DNA of 8,742 nucleotides. Origin: an uncultured Caryophanales bacterium. Its GTDB lineage: Bacteria > Bacillota_I > Bacilli_A > RFN20 > CAG-826. Where the stretch lies: the NCBI GenBank assembly GCA_947303105.1, contig CAMYXQ010000030.1:1-8742 (forward strand), given 5' to 3'. A program made the position numbers and the translations under genes. The notes beneath the pieces are model-generated. The model did not search any database. It saw only the letters and a list, made by a program, of their open reading frames with translations, and was not told the DNA's origin. Below, one piece after another: positions 1-6,159 of this stretch. Every line of letters begins with the position of its first letter. The stretch's first letter is position 1.

Positions 1-1
1 C

Positions 2-1279
2 CCAATCGTCTATCTGGAACGCTTCTTCGACCCCCTTATCGACAACTCGAAGACGGTCGTTCTCGTCGACGAGGCTCATAACCTCGTGGATCGCGGCCGT
101 TCGATGTACGGAAGCGCCCTTCCCCTCAGCATGGTCGTTGAGGCGAAAAAGTCCTTATCCCGCATCAAATGCAATGGGGTCAAACGGGCATTGACCAAAC
201 TTATCCACTTCTACGAAGAAGAGATTCTCACCCATGATTTGCCGTATAAATACGAGTCATTCCCGAACGAGCTTTTGAAACGGATCGACGCGATCGACCG
301 GGCCGAGAAGAACGCGATGAAAGACGCTCCATTCAAGATTCCGCTCGCCTACCGCGACTTTAGTCGCGAATCGCATCGCCTCGTCCGTTTAGTCGAAGGA
401 TTCGACGCCAATACGGTCACTTATTTGACCCCGGATCGTGACGATATCGTCTTCCATTTCGATTCTTTGGATCCGAGCCCATATCTTTCCGGCGTCCTCG
501 CCCGCATCAAGTCGACGGTGTTCTTCTCGGCGACCTTCTCGCCGATCGAGTTCTATCAAGAAGGCATCACCGGCGAGGCGGAAGACCCCACATTGCTTTT
601 GCATTCCCCGTTCCCGCCCGAGAATATCTGCCTGACCATCGTCCCCAACCTCTCCGTCCGTTACAAAGACCGCGAGATGACCTATGAGGATGTCGCTGAG
701 TATTTACGCCACTTTGTGGCGAAAAAGACGGGAAACTACTTCCTCTATTTCCCCAGTTACGAGTATTTGGACAAGATCGCGGACTACCTCGATTTCGGCG
801 ATGCCGAAGTCCATCGCCAAACTAGGCAGATGACCGAAGGGGACCGCATCGAGTTCTTAGGCAACTTCTCCGCCAACCCGCAGAAGACGACCATCGGCCT
901 TCTCATCCTCGGCGGGGCCTTCTCAGAAGGCATCGATCTGGTGGGGGACCGTTTATCGGGCGTCGCCATCGTCGGCATCGGCATGCCGCAGATATCCTTT
1001 GAACGGAACCTCCTCCGCGAATTCTTCGACGCCAAAGAAAAGAAAGGCTTTGCCTTTGCTTATCTATATCCAGGCATCAACCGGGCGATGCAGGCCCTCG
1101 GGCGCCTCATTCGCAGCGAGAACGACGTCGGCGCGGCCCTGCTCATCGACGACCGCTATCTGCAACGCGAGTATCGCTCGATCTACGCCCGAATATACCC
1201 ACGTTATCAAGTCGCCACATCGACTTTTGACCTCGATATGATTCTCGATGAATTCTACGAGAAGAAGCACCCAGCGTAA
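2..1279 (+). CDS. DinG/XPD-type ATP-dependent DNA helicase, C-terminal part (5' end outside window)
   Basis: This is the downstream part of a superfamily 2 DNA helicase of the DinG/Rad3 (XPD) group, which unwinds DNA 5' to 3' using ATP. The frame is open from base 2, and the codons before the first possible GTG start (86) already encode the Walker B motif VLVDEAHNL, with DEAH at 68-79. The gene therefore starts before the window. About 425 residues are visible. In order one sees DEAH (motif II), FFSATFSP (motif III, around 521-544), the second RecA-like domain with GGAFSEGIDLVGDRL (motif V, around 911-955), and QALGRLIR (motif VI, 1091-1114) followed by a DDRY segment. Motif I and any iron-sulphur cysteine cluster would lie upstream and cannot be checked. 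Some Firmicutes relatives carry an N-terminal nuclease domain, which is also unseen here. The TAA stop lies in the loop of the terminator that follows. Family assignment is firm; the exact subfamily and cellular role in repair are inferred. Confidence 0.9.
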   Translation, partial: PIVYLERFFDPLIDNSKTVVLVDEAHNLVDRGRSMYGSALPLSMVVEAKKSLSRIKCNGVKRALTKLIHFYEEEILTHDLPYKYESFPNELLKRIDAIDRAEKNAMKDAPFKIPLAYRDFSRESHRLVRLVEGFDANTVTYLTPDRDDIVFHFDSLDPSPYLSGVLARIKSTVFFSATFSPIEFYQEGITGEAEDPTLLLHSPFPPENICLTIVPNLSVRYKDREMTYEDVAEYLRHFVAKKTGNYFLYFPSYEYLDKIADYLDFGDAEVHRQTRQMTEGDRIEFLGNFSANPQKTTIGLLILGGAFSEGIDLVGDRLSGVAIVGIGMPQISFERNLLREFFDAKEKKGFAFAYLYPGINRAMQALGRLIRSENDVGAALLIDDRYLQREYRSIYARIYPRYQVATSTFDLDMILDEFYEKKHPA

Positions 1280-1296
1280 AACTGGGTTTTTCTTTT
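1269..1296 (+). terminator. Rho-independent terminator overlapping the helicase stop codon
   Basis: ACCCAG (1269-1274) pairs perfectly with CTGGGT (1282-1287) around a 7-base loop. A T-rich tail (TTTTCTTTT) follows. The helicase stop codon (1277-1279) lies inside the loop, so the last codons of the gene form the left arm. It separates the helicase from lepA. Confidence 0.8.
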
Positions 1297-1315
1297 AGAA
1301 AGAAACCCGTATAAT
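1288..1315 (+). promoter_or_regulatory. Predicted sigma-A promoter of lepA
   Basis: A perfect -10 hexamer TATAAT lies at 1310-1315. No good -35 is visible at the right distance; the T-rich terminator tail (about 1287-1293) occupies that place. Transcription would begin near 1321-1323, leaving a leader of only about 10 bases before the ATG at 1332. Confidence 0.6.
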
Positions 1316-1331
1316 CTCTATCGGACCTATT

Positions 1332-3143
1332 ATGGCATTCGATAAGAAACTCATCCGCAATTTCTCCGTCATCGCCCACATCGATCACGGCAAAAGCACG
1401 CTCTGCGACCGCATTTTGGAATTGACCGGCGCCGTCAGCAAGCGCGAGCTCAAAGAGCAGATGCTCGACTCGATGGATCTCGAACGCGAACGCGGCATCA
1501 CCATCAAGCTCAACGCGGTGACGGTTTCCTATGCCGCCAAAGACGGCAATACCTATATCTTCAATCTCATCGACACCCCGGGGCACGTCGACTTCTCTTA
1601 CGAAGTAAGCCGTTCTCTCGCCGCCTGCGAAGGCGCCCTTTTGGTGGTGGATGCCACCCAGGGCGTGCAGGCCCAGACCCTCGCGAACGTGTACCTCGCC
1701 ATCGACAATGATCTGATGATCATCCCGGTCATCAACAAGATCGATTTGCCCTCCAGCGACGTCGCTCGCGCCAAAGAGGAAATCGAATCGCGCATCGGCT
1801 TGTCCTGCGAGGATTCCTGCCTCGTGTCCGCCAAGACGGGCGAAGGCGTCCCCGATGTGCTCGAGAAAATCGTCGAGCTCATCCCCGCCCCCGAAGGCGA
1901 AGAAGACGGCCCGCTCCAAGCCCTTATCTTTGATAGTTACTACGATCCCTATCGCGGGGTCGTCGCCCTCATCCGCATCAAGAACGGTTCGGTGAAGCCT
2001 GGCGATAAGATTTTGCTGATGCAAAACGGCAAGACCTACGAAGTGACCGAAGTCGGCATCCGCAACCCGAAAGAAGTCGCGACCAAGACTTTGTCTTGCG
2101 GCGAAGTCGGCTACTTATGCGCGACCATCAAGGACATCCGCGATGTGTTCCCCGGCGAAACGATCACCCTGGCGAATAACCCCGCGGCCGAACCGCTTCC
2201 CGGTTACCGCAAAATCAACCCGATGGTCTACTGCGGCATCTATCCGGTGGACAGCCGCAAATACGAAGACCTCAAAGACGCCCTTGGAAAGTTGATTCTC
2301 AACGATGCATCGTTAACCTATGAGCCGGAAAGCTCGACCGCCCTCGGTTTCGGCTTCCGCGTCGGGTTCCTCGGTTTGCTTCATATCGACGTCATCCAGG
2401 AACGCCTTGAGCGCGAGTATGACCTTGACATCATCCTGACCGCCCCGAGCGTTCAGTACGAAGTCGACTTGACCGATGGCACGACGATGCGCCTCGAAAA
2501 CCCGAGCGACCTCCCCGAACTGACGAAGATCAAAGCGATCAAAGAGCCGTTCGTGGCCGCCGAGATCATGACTCCGAAGGAGTATGTCGGCCCCGTCATG
2601 CAACTGTGCCAGAACCGCCGCGGCATCTACGAAGACATGATTTATTTCGACGACACCCGCGTCATCCTCAAATACCTGCTTCCGTTAAGCGAAGTTATTT
2701 ATAACTTCTTCGACACCTTGAAGAGCGCAACGAAGGGCTACGCTTCCCTTGACTACGAACTTGAAGCCTACCACGAAAGCGCCCTTGCCAAGATGGATAT
2801 CCTCCTCAACGGCGAGACGGTGGACACCCTGTCTTCGATCGTCTATCGCCAGAACGCCTACGATCGTGGCTTACGCCTCGTTTCGCGTTTACGCGATATC
2901 ATCCCGCGGCAGCAATTCGCCGTCCCGGTCCAAGCCGCCATCAACGGCAAGGTCATCGCTCGCGCCGACATCAAGGCGGTCCGCAAAGACGTCCTCGCCA
3001 AATGCTACGGCGGCGACATCAGCCGCAAGAAGAAACTCCTTGAGAAGCAGAAGGAGGGCAAGAAGCGGATGAAAGCGGTGGGATCGGTCGAGGTCCCGCA
3101 GGAGGCCTTCATGTCGGTCCTCGCCATCGACGATGATAAATAA
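1332..3143 (+). CDS. lepA: Elongation factor 4 (LepA), ribosome-associated GTPase
   Basis: LepA is a translational GTPase that binds the ribosome; back-translocation and roles in initiation or ribosome assembly have been proposed. The 603-residue length is normal for the family. The G domain shows all motifs: AHIDHGKST (15-23, P-loop), RGITIK (54-59), DTPGH (81-85), NKID (135-138) and SAK (166-168). EF-G-like domains follow, then the LepA-specific C-terminal domain, recognisable by the segment YGGDISRKKKLLEKQKEGK near the end. The ATG at 1332 gives the usual N-terminus, a short lead into the P-loop. Only a weak GGA (1323-1325) stands where a ribosome binding site should be, and the -10 box ends 16 bases upstream of the ATG, so the mRNA probably has a very short leader. 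No clear terminator follows: a T6 run at 3151-3156 lacks a convincing hairpin before it, so some read-through into the next operon is possible. Confidence 0.98.
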   Translation: MAFDKKLIRNFSVIAHIDHGKSTLCDRILELTGAVSKRELKEQMLDSMDLERERGITIKLNAVTVSYAAKDGNTYIFNLIDTPGHVDFSYEVSRSLAACEGALLVVDATQGVQAQTLANVYLAIDNDLMIIPVINKIDLPSSDVARAKEEIESRIGLSCEDSCLVSAKTGEGVPDVLEKIVELIPAPEGEEDGPLQALIFDSYYDPYRGVVALIRIKNGSVKPGDKILLMQNGKTYEVTEVGIRNPKEVATKTLSCGEVGYLCATIKDIRDVFPGETITLANNPAAEPLPGYRKINPMVYCGIYPVDSRKYEDLKDALGKLILNDASLTYEPESSTALGFGFRVGFLGLLHIDVIQERLEREYDLDIILTAPSVQYEVDLTDGTTMRLENPSDLPELTKIKAIKEPFVAAEIMTPKEYVGPVMQLCQNRRGIYEDMIYFDDTRVILKYLLPLSEVIYNFFDTLKSATKGYASLDYELEAYHESALAKMDILLNGETVDTLSSIVYRQNAYDRGLRLVSRLRDIIPRQQFAVPVQAAINGKVIARADIKAVRKDVLAKCYGGDISRKKKLLEKQKEGKKRMKAVGSVEVPQEAFMSVLAIDDDK

Positions 3144-3164
3144 TTAGTAGTTTTTTGGTTGCGC

Positions 3165-3177
3165 CTTGCATAGCAAG
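3165..3177. repeat. 13-bp inverted repeat overlapping the -35 of the next promoter
   Basis: CTTGC-ATA-GCAAG is a perfect inverted repeat with 5-base arms. It contains the candidate -35 hexamer TTGCAT of the downstream promoter. No T tract follows it on the plus strand, so it is not a plus-strand terminator. It could be an operator or a chance palindrome. Confidence 0.4.
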
Positions 3178-3195
3178 TCAAAAAGTAGATAGAAT
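3166..3195 (+). promoter_or_regulatory. Predicted promoter of the Fic-like/hemW operon
   Basis: A candidate -10, TAGAAT (3190-3195, five of six consensus bases), lies 18 bases downstream of a weak -35, TTGCAT (3166-3171). The expected start of transcription (about 3201-3203) coincides with the ATG at 3202, which would make the transcript leaderless. Confidence 0.45.
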
Positions 3196-3201
3196 TGAAC
3201 T

Positions 3202-4677
3202 ATGGGAAACACAATCGCTGAAACATATACCGATGAGCTCTATTTATCGAAGAACGAGCTCAAAACCGCCCTTCACACTTCTTTGATCGAAGGACCCTGG
3301 AACGAGATCGCCGGTTACCGCAAACGCTTCTCGGTGCGTTTGGAAATGCAGACGATCAAGGGTCACCCTATGGGTGCCATCCTCACGCAGGCCATCCGGG
3401 CCAAGTTGAACCTCGTCGAGGTCGATTTCCGCCGCCTCATCAATAAGATGCGGACCATCGCCGGCGACGAACTCGCCGATGGCGACCGCTTGCTCCGCTT
3501 TGCTGAGATGCATGACGTCGCCGCCCTCGAAGGCAAGATGAACGATCCGGCCATCAAGGCTTATTTGTCGAGCCGCTATCGCCCAGCGGGCGAAGAAGGC
3601 CATGACCGCGTCATCAACTTCGGCAAGACCCTCGCCCATTTCCTCGCCCACGCCCCAATCCCGGCCGATGACCAATTCCTCGGCACGGCCTATGGCCTCT
3701 TGCTCAACACCGACGCCTTGCTCTCGTTCTACCGCGAGTCCGATCCGGACGGCGCCGCAAAGCGGGCCGCCCTCACCAACAGCGATTATCCGTACTGCCC
3801 GTTCGAGAAGATCCCCGTCCTCATGGATGGCTTATATGCCATGATCAAGAACGTCGGCGTCCCCGCCATCCTCAAAGCGATCGTCGCCTTCTTCTATATC
3901 ACCGCCCTCGCCCCGTTCGAGAGCCGCAACGAAGAACTTGCCATTTTAATGGCACAGGACATCCTCGCCGCCGATGATTACGGCTCCGAGGCCTTCTATC
4001 TGCCCTTCAGCGCCCTCCTCGTCCCGAGCGAGAAGCGCGAGAACGCCATCCTCAATACCAAGCGGACTGGCGACGTCACCTACTTCCTCTACTACGCCAT
4101 CAGCGTCCTTCGCGCCCGTTGCAACGAGCTCATGGACGAACTCGTCCGCCAAGGCGCCGAAGTGTATCGCAAGGAAGCCTATCTCGTCGACGAGGGCCTA
4201 GAAGAGCCGTCCGACCGCGGCATATCCTCGAGCGAACGTTTCGACCAGATGTCCTTGCTCGATGAGGCCGAGACCCCGAAACCCGTCCGTCCGGCCGCCC
4301 CGCGTCCCGCTCCCGTTCCGAAAGCGGTGGAGCGTCCGACCCCGGCTCCAAAGCGCGTCGAACCGGAGCCTAAGCCCGCTGGCCAGGAAATCTCCCTCGG
4401 CCGCGCCCCGAAGGCCTTAAGCGACCGCGAGGTGAAGGAATACACCCAATACCTATTGGAATCGAACCCGAACTTGAACAAAAATCAGGCTTCGTTCCTT
4501 GCCTCTCACTGCGTGATCGGCCATTACTACACGATCCAGCAGTTCAAAAAGCATGCCCGCTGCGCCTATGAAACGGCCCGCACCTCGATGGATAAGCTAG
4601 CAGCCGAAGGCTACTACCGCAAAGAGCAGGTCAAAAACAAATACGTCTATACGCCAATCGCCGCCGATAAGCGATAA
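3202..4677 (+). CDS. Fic-fold protein with degenerate active site and C-terminal winged helix
   Basis: This 491-residue protein looks like a Fic (Fido) family member that has lost catalytic residues. Active Fic enzymes transfer AMP or similar groups to target hydroxyls using the motif HPFx(D/E)GNGR. Here the matching stretch, in a hydrophobic helix context, reads APFESRNEE (237-245): Pro, Phe and Asn remain, while His is Ala, the acidic metal ligand is Ser, and the G-N-G-R loop is broken. TSLIEG (26-31) fits the class II inhibitory motif (S/T)xxxE(G/N). A segment ending SFYRES (175-180), then YPYCPFEKIPVLMDGLYAMI (196-215), resembles the GxYR and flap regions of Fic proteins. A Pro/Lys/Arg-rich linker (about 359-395) leads to a C-terminal winged-helix-like domain (about 405-485), an arrangement common in Fic proteins. 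No ribosome binding site precedes the ATG. It is followed 11 bases later by the small membrane gene. The Fic fold is recognised by eye and should be confirmed by profile search or structure prediction; the function is unknown. Confidence 0.65.
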   Translation: MGNTIAETYTDELYLSKNELKTALHTSLIEGPWNEIAGYRKRFSVRLEMQTIKGHPMGAILTQAIRAKLNLVEVDFRRLINKMRTIAGDELADGDRLLRFAEMHDVAALEGKMNDPAIKAYLSSRYRPAGEEGHDRVINFGKTLAHFLAHAPIPADDQFLGTAYGLLLNTDALLSFYRESDPDGAAKRAALTNSDYPYCPFEKIPVLMDGLYAMIKNVGVPAILKAIVAFFYITALAPFESRNEELAILMAQDILAADDYGSEAFYLPFSALLVPSEKRENAILNTKRTGDVTYFLYYAISVLRARCNELMDELVRQGAEVYRKEAYLVDEGLEEPSDRGISSSERFDQMSLLDEAETPKPVRPAAPRPAPVPKAVERPTPAPKRVEPEPKPAGQEISLGRAPKALSDREVKEYTQYLLESNPNLNKNQASFLASHCVIGHYYTIQQFKKHARCAYETARTSMDKLAAEGYYRKEQVKNKYVYTPIAADKR

Positions 4678-4688
4678 AGGAGATCATT

Positions 4689-5042
4689 ATGTTCAACATC
4701 TTTGACTGGTTAACCGACAATCCCATTCTTCTCGTCCTCATTTTGGTCGGCGGTTTCGGCATCATCGTCCTCGCCATCATCTTGGTCCGCAAGTTCGTTC
4801 CGGCTTTCAAGAACAACGAACAGCCCAAGAGCGACAAAGAGATCGCCGAAGAAGAGGTGAACCGCCTCGTCGTCGACATCAAGGGAGAAGAGAAAAAGCA
4901 AGAAGAGAAACCCCTCAGCGAGGAAGAGGCCGTCGAATACGAGATGAGCCGCGTTCTCGAAGAGAGCGACGATCCGACCTACCAAAAGCAGGCCGAGGAA
5001 TATCAGAAAGAGCACCCCGAAGAAGGCTCCGAGGAGAAATGA
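4689..5042 (+). CDS. Small single-pass membrane protein with acidic cytoplasmic tail, unknown function
   Basis: I do not recognise this 117-residue protein. Residues about 12-34 form one strongly hydrophobic helix, followed by basic residues (VRKFVPAFKNN), which predicts an N-out, C-in bitopic protein. The remainder (about 45-117) is a very Glu/Lys-rich, hydrophilic tail, probably helical or disordered. The start is supported by AAAGGAGA (4676-4683) five bases before the ATG; this site overlaps the stop codon of the Fic-like gene. The stop codon TGA overlaps the hemW start by four bases (ATGA, 5039-5042), so translation of the three genes is likely coupled. It might anchor a partner at the membrane, but nothing in the sequence proves this. 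Confidence 0.75.
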   Translation: MFNIFDWLTDNPILLVLILVGGFGIIVLAIILVRKFVPAFKNNEQPKSDKEIAEEEVNRLVVDIKGEEKKQEEKPLSEEEAVEYEMSRVLEESDDPTYQKQAEEYQKEHPEEGSEEK

Positions 5043-6121
5043 GGCCGCGCGCCCTTTACGTCCACATCCCTTTCTGCCGGGTCATCTGCCGTTACTGCGA
5101 TTTCCCGAAAGTGCTTTACGCCCAAAATTGGGCGTTTTCTTATGTTGACGCCCTTCTGGATGAACTAAGTTCGCTAGAAGGACCCTACGAGACGATCTAC
5201 GTCGGCGGTGGCACCCCGACCGCTTTGCCGGCCGCGCTGCTCGAAAAAGTCCTCTTCGCCCTCCGCGAGAAACTCCTTCCGGGCGGGGAATTCTCCATCG
5301 AGGCCAACCCCGACTCATTAACCAACGAAATTCTCGGTGTTTTGATACATAGTGGCGTCAATCGCCTTTCCATCGGCATCCAAACATCCTCGGAAAAGTG
5401 GCTGAAATACCTCGGCCGGACCCATTCTTTTGCTGCGGCCAAAGAAGCGGTGGAACGGGCTAAGGATTGGGGTTTATCCAACATCAACGTCGACCTCATG
5501 TACGGTTTCCCCGGGCAGACCGACGAAGAGTTCGCCAAAGACATTAAGTCTTTCCTCGCTCTAGATGTCCCACACATCAGCGCTTATTCTCTCCAGATCG
5601 AGGAAGGGACCGCCCTCTATAACGAGAAAGCCGCGGTCGACGATGACCGCTGCGCATCTTTTTACGAAACGATGCTGAAGGCGTTCCGCCAGGCGGGCTA
5701 CGACCGTTACGAAGTAAGCAACTTCGCCAAACCCGGACACAAATGCAGACATAACCTCACTTACTGGCATGATGAGGAATACGACGCCGCCGGTTTGGGT
5801 GCGGCCGGGTATCGCGATGGCCTCCGCTTCCGCAACACTCGCAACCTATCCGCTTACCTAAAAGGCGAGCGGCGTTCCGAAGAAGAACCGGTGTCGAAAG
5901 AAGATGACATCAAATATTACTTCATGACCAATCTCCGTCTCGAAGAGGGCTTCGCCCTCTCGGACTTCGAAAAACGTTTCGGATTCCGCTTCGAAGAACG
6001 TTACGCAGCAGCGATCCAAGCCGCCACAAAAGAAGGACTATTGTCAATGCGAGACGGCCGCGCCGCCCCGACGGATCGCGGCATCCTGCTCCTCGACCGT
6101 CTCTTGCTCCTCCTTTATTAA
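5039..6121 (+). CDS. hemW: HemW, radical-SAM heme chaperone family (HemN-like)
   Basis: HemW is a radical-SAM protein related to coproporphyrinogen dehydrogenase HemN but assigned as a heme-binding chaperone. It carries the [4Fe-4S] cluster motif CRVICRYC (Cys13, Cys17, Cys20) followed by DF, which marks HemW; true HemN has an extra cysteine here. Other family marks are YVGGGTPT (54-61), EANP (88-91), RLSIGIQT (109-116), VDLMYGFPGQT (151-161), YEVSNFAKPG (224-233) and RHNLTYW (237-243). At 360 residues it is slightly short but complete, with the usual C-terminal helical domain. The ATG at 5039 gives the expected start just before the cluster; GAGGAG (5031-5036) is only two bases upstream, so expression probably relies on coupling to the overlapping upstream gene. 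A terminator-like hairpin sits at codons 27-35. Whether this organism makes or uses heme cannot be told from the window. Older annotations call such proteins HemN or oxygen-independent coproporphyrinogen III oxidase, which is likely wrong here. Confidence 0.95.
   Translation: MRPRALYVHIPFCRVICRYCDFPKVLYAQNWAFSYVDALLDELSSLEGPYETIYVGGGTPTALPAALLEKVLFALREKLLPGGEFSIEANPDSLTNEILGVLIHSGVNRLSIGIQTSSEKWLKYLGRTHSFAAAKEAVERAKDWGLSNINVDLMYGFPGQTDEEFAKDIKSFLALDVPHISAYSLQIEEGTALYNEKAAVDDDRCASFYETMLKAFRQAGYDRYEVSNFAKPGHKCRHNLTYWHDEEYDAAGLGAAGYRDGLRFRNTRNLSAYLKGERRSEEEPVSKEDDIKYYFMTNLRLEEGFALSDFEKRFGFRFEERYAAAIQAATKEGLLSMRDGRAAPTDRGILLLDRLLLLLY
5118..5141 (+). terminator. Terminator-shaped hairpin inside the hemW coding region
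   Basis: ACGCCC (5118-5123) pairs with GGGCGT (5130-5135) around AAAATT, and the pairing can extend by two A-T pairs into the loop. It is followed at once by a TTTTCTT tail. The shape matches the two intergenic terminators of this window, yet it lies at codons 27-35 of hemW. Whether it stops transcription is not known. Confidence 0.45.
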
Positions 6122-6131
6122 GGGGTATAAT
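6104..6131 (+). promoter_or_regulatory. Predicted promoter of the four-helix membrane protein gene
   Basis: A perfect TATAAT (6126-6131) lies 16 bases after TTGCTC (6104-6109, three of six -35 consensus bases). The -35 lies in the last codons of hemW. Transcription would begin near 6138. No terminator separates hemW from this gene, so read-through may also contribute. Confidence 0.55.
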
Positions 6132-6139
6132 CTAGGGGC

Positions 6140-6159
6140 AATGAGGAGGTTCACTCATT
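6140..6159 (+). promoter_or_regulatory. Ribosome binding site enclosed by a 6-bp hairpin, next to the start codon
   Basis: AATGAG (6140-6145) is the exact reverse complement of CTCATT (6154-6159). The Shine-Dalgarno GAGGAGGT (6143-6150) lies partly in the left arm and partly in the 8-base loop, and the right arm ends directly at the ATG (6160). The predicted transcription start falls just before this hairpin, so it would form the very 5' end of the mRNA. Confidence 0.45.

Noticed and set aside
86..88. GTG as the start of the helicase
   Set aside because: The frame continues upstream to the window edge and encodes the DEAH motif just before it, so this is an internal Val codon.
1143..2024. 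Long open frame on the minus strand (293 codons) opposite the helicase end and lepA
   Set aside because: It mirrors the strong third-position G/C bias of lepA, crosses the terminator and lepA promoter, and shows no recognisable protein motif.
3151..3156. T6 run after lepA as a possible terminator
   Set aside because: No stable stem directly precedes it; the nearby inverted repeat at 3165-3177 lies after the T run, which is the wrong order for a plus-strand terminator.
3940..3953. Short hairpin GCCATT-TT-AATGGC in the Fic-like gene
   Set aside because: It has a tight 2-base loop, no T tail and is within a coding region; likely chance.
3202..4677. DnaB/DnaD-type replication initiation protein as an alternative identity for the Fic-like gene
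   Set aside because: A winged helix and Pro-rich linker might suggest it, but the SxxIEG-like N-terminus and the PFE..N helix context fit a Fic fold better.
5944..5960. Perfect 7-bp hairpin AGAGGGC-TTC-GCCCTCT in late hemW
   Set aside because: No T tract follows, and such GC-rich pairings arise easily from the codon bias; no sign of a functional terminator.
5039..6121. Oxygen-independent coproporphyrinogen III oxidase (HemN)
   Set aside because: The cluster motif is CxxxCxYC followed by DF without the additional cysteine of HemN, which indicates HemW.
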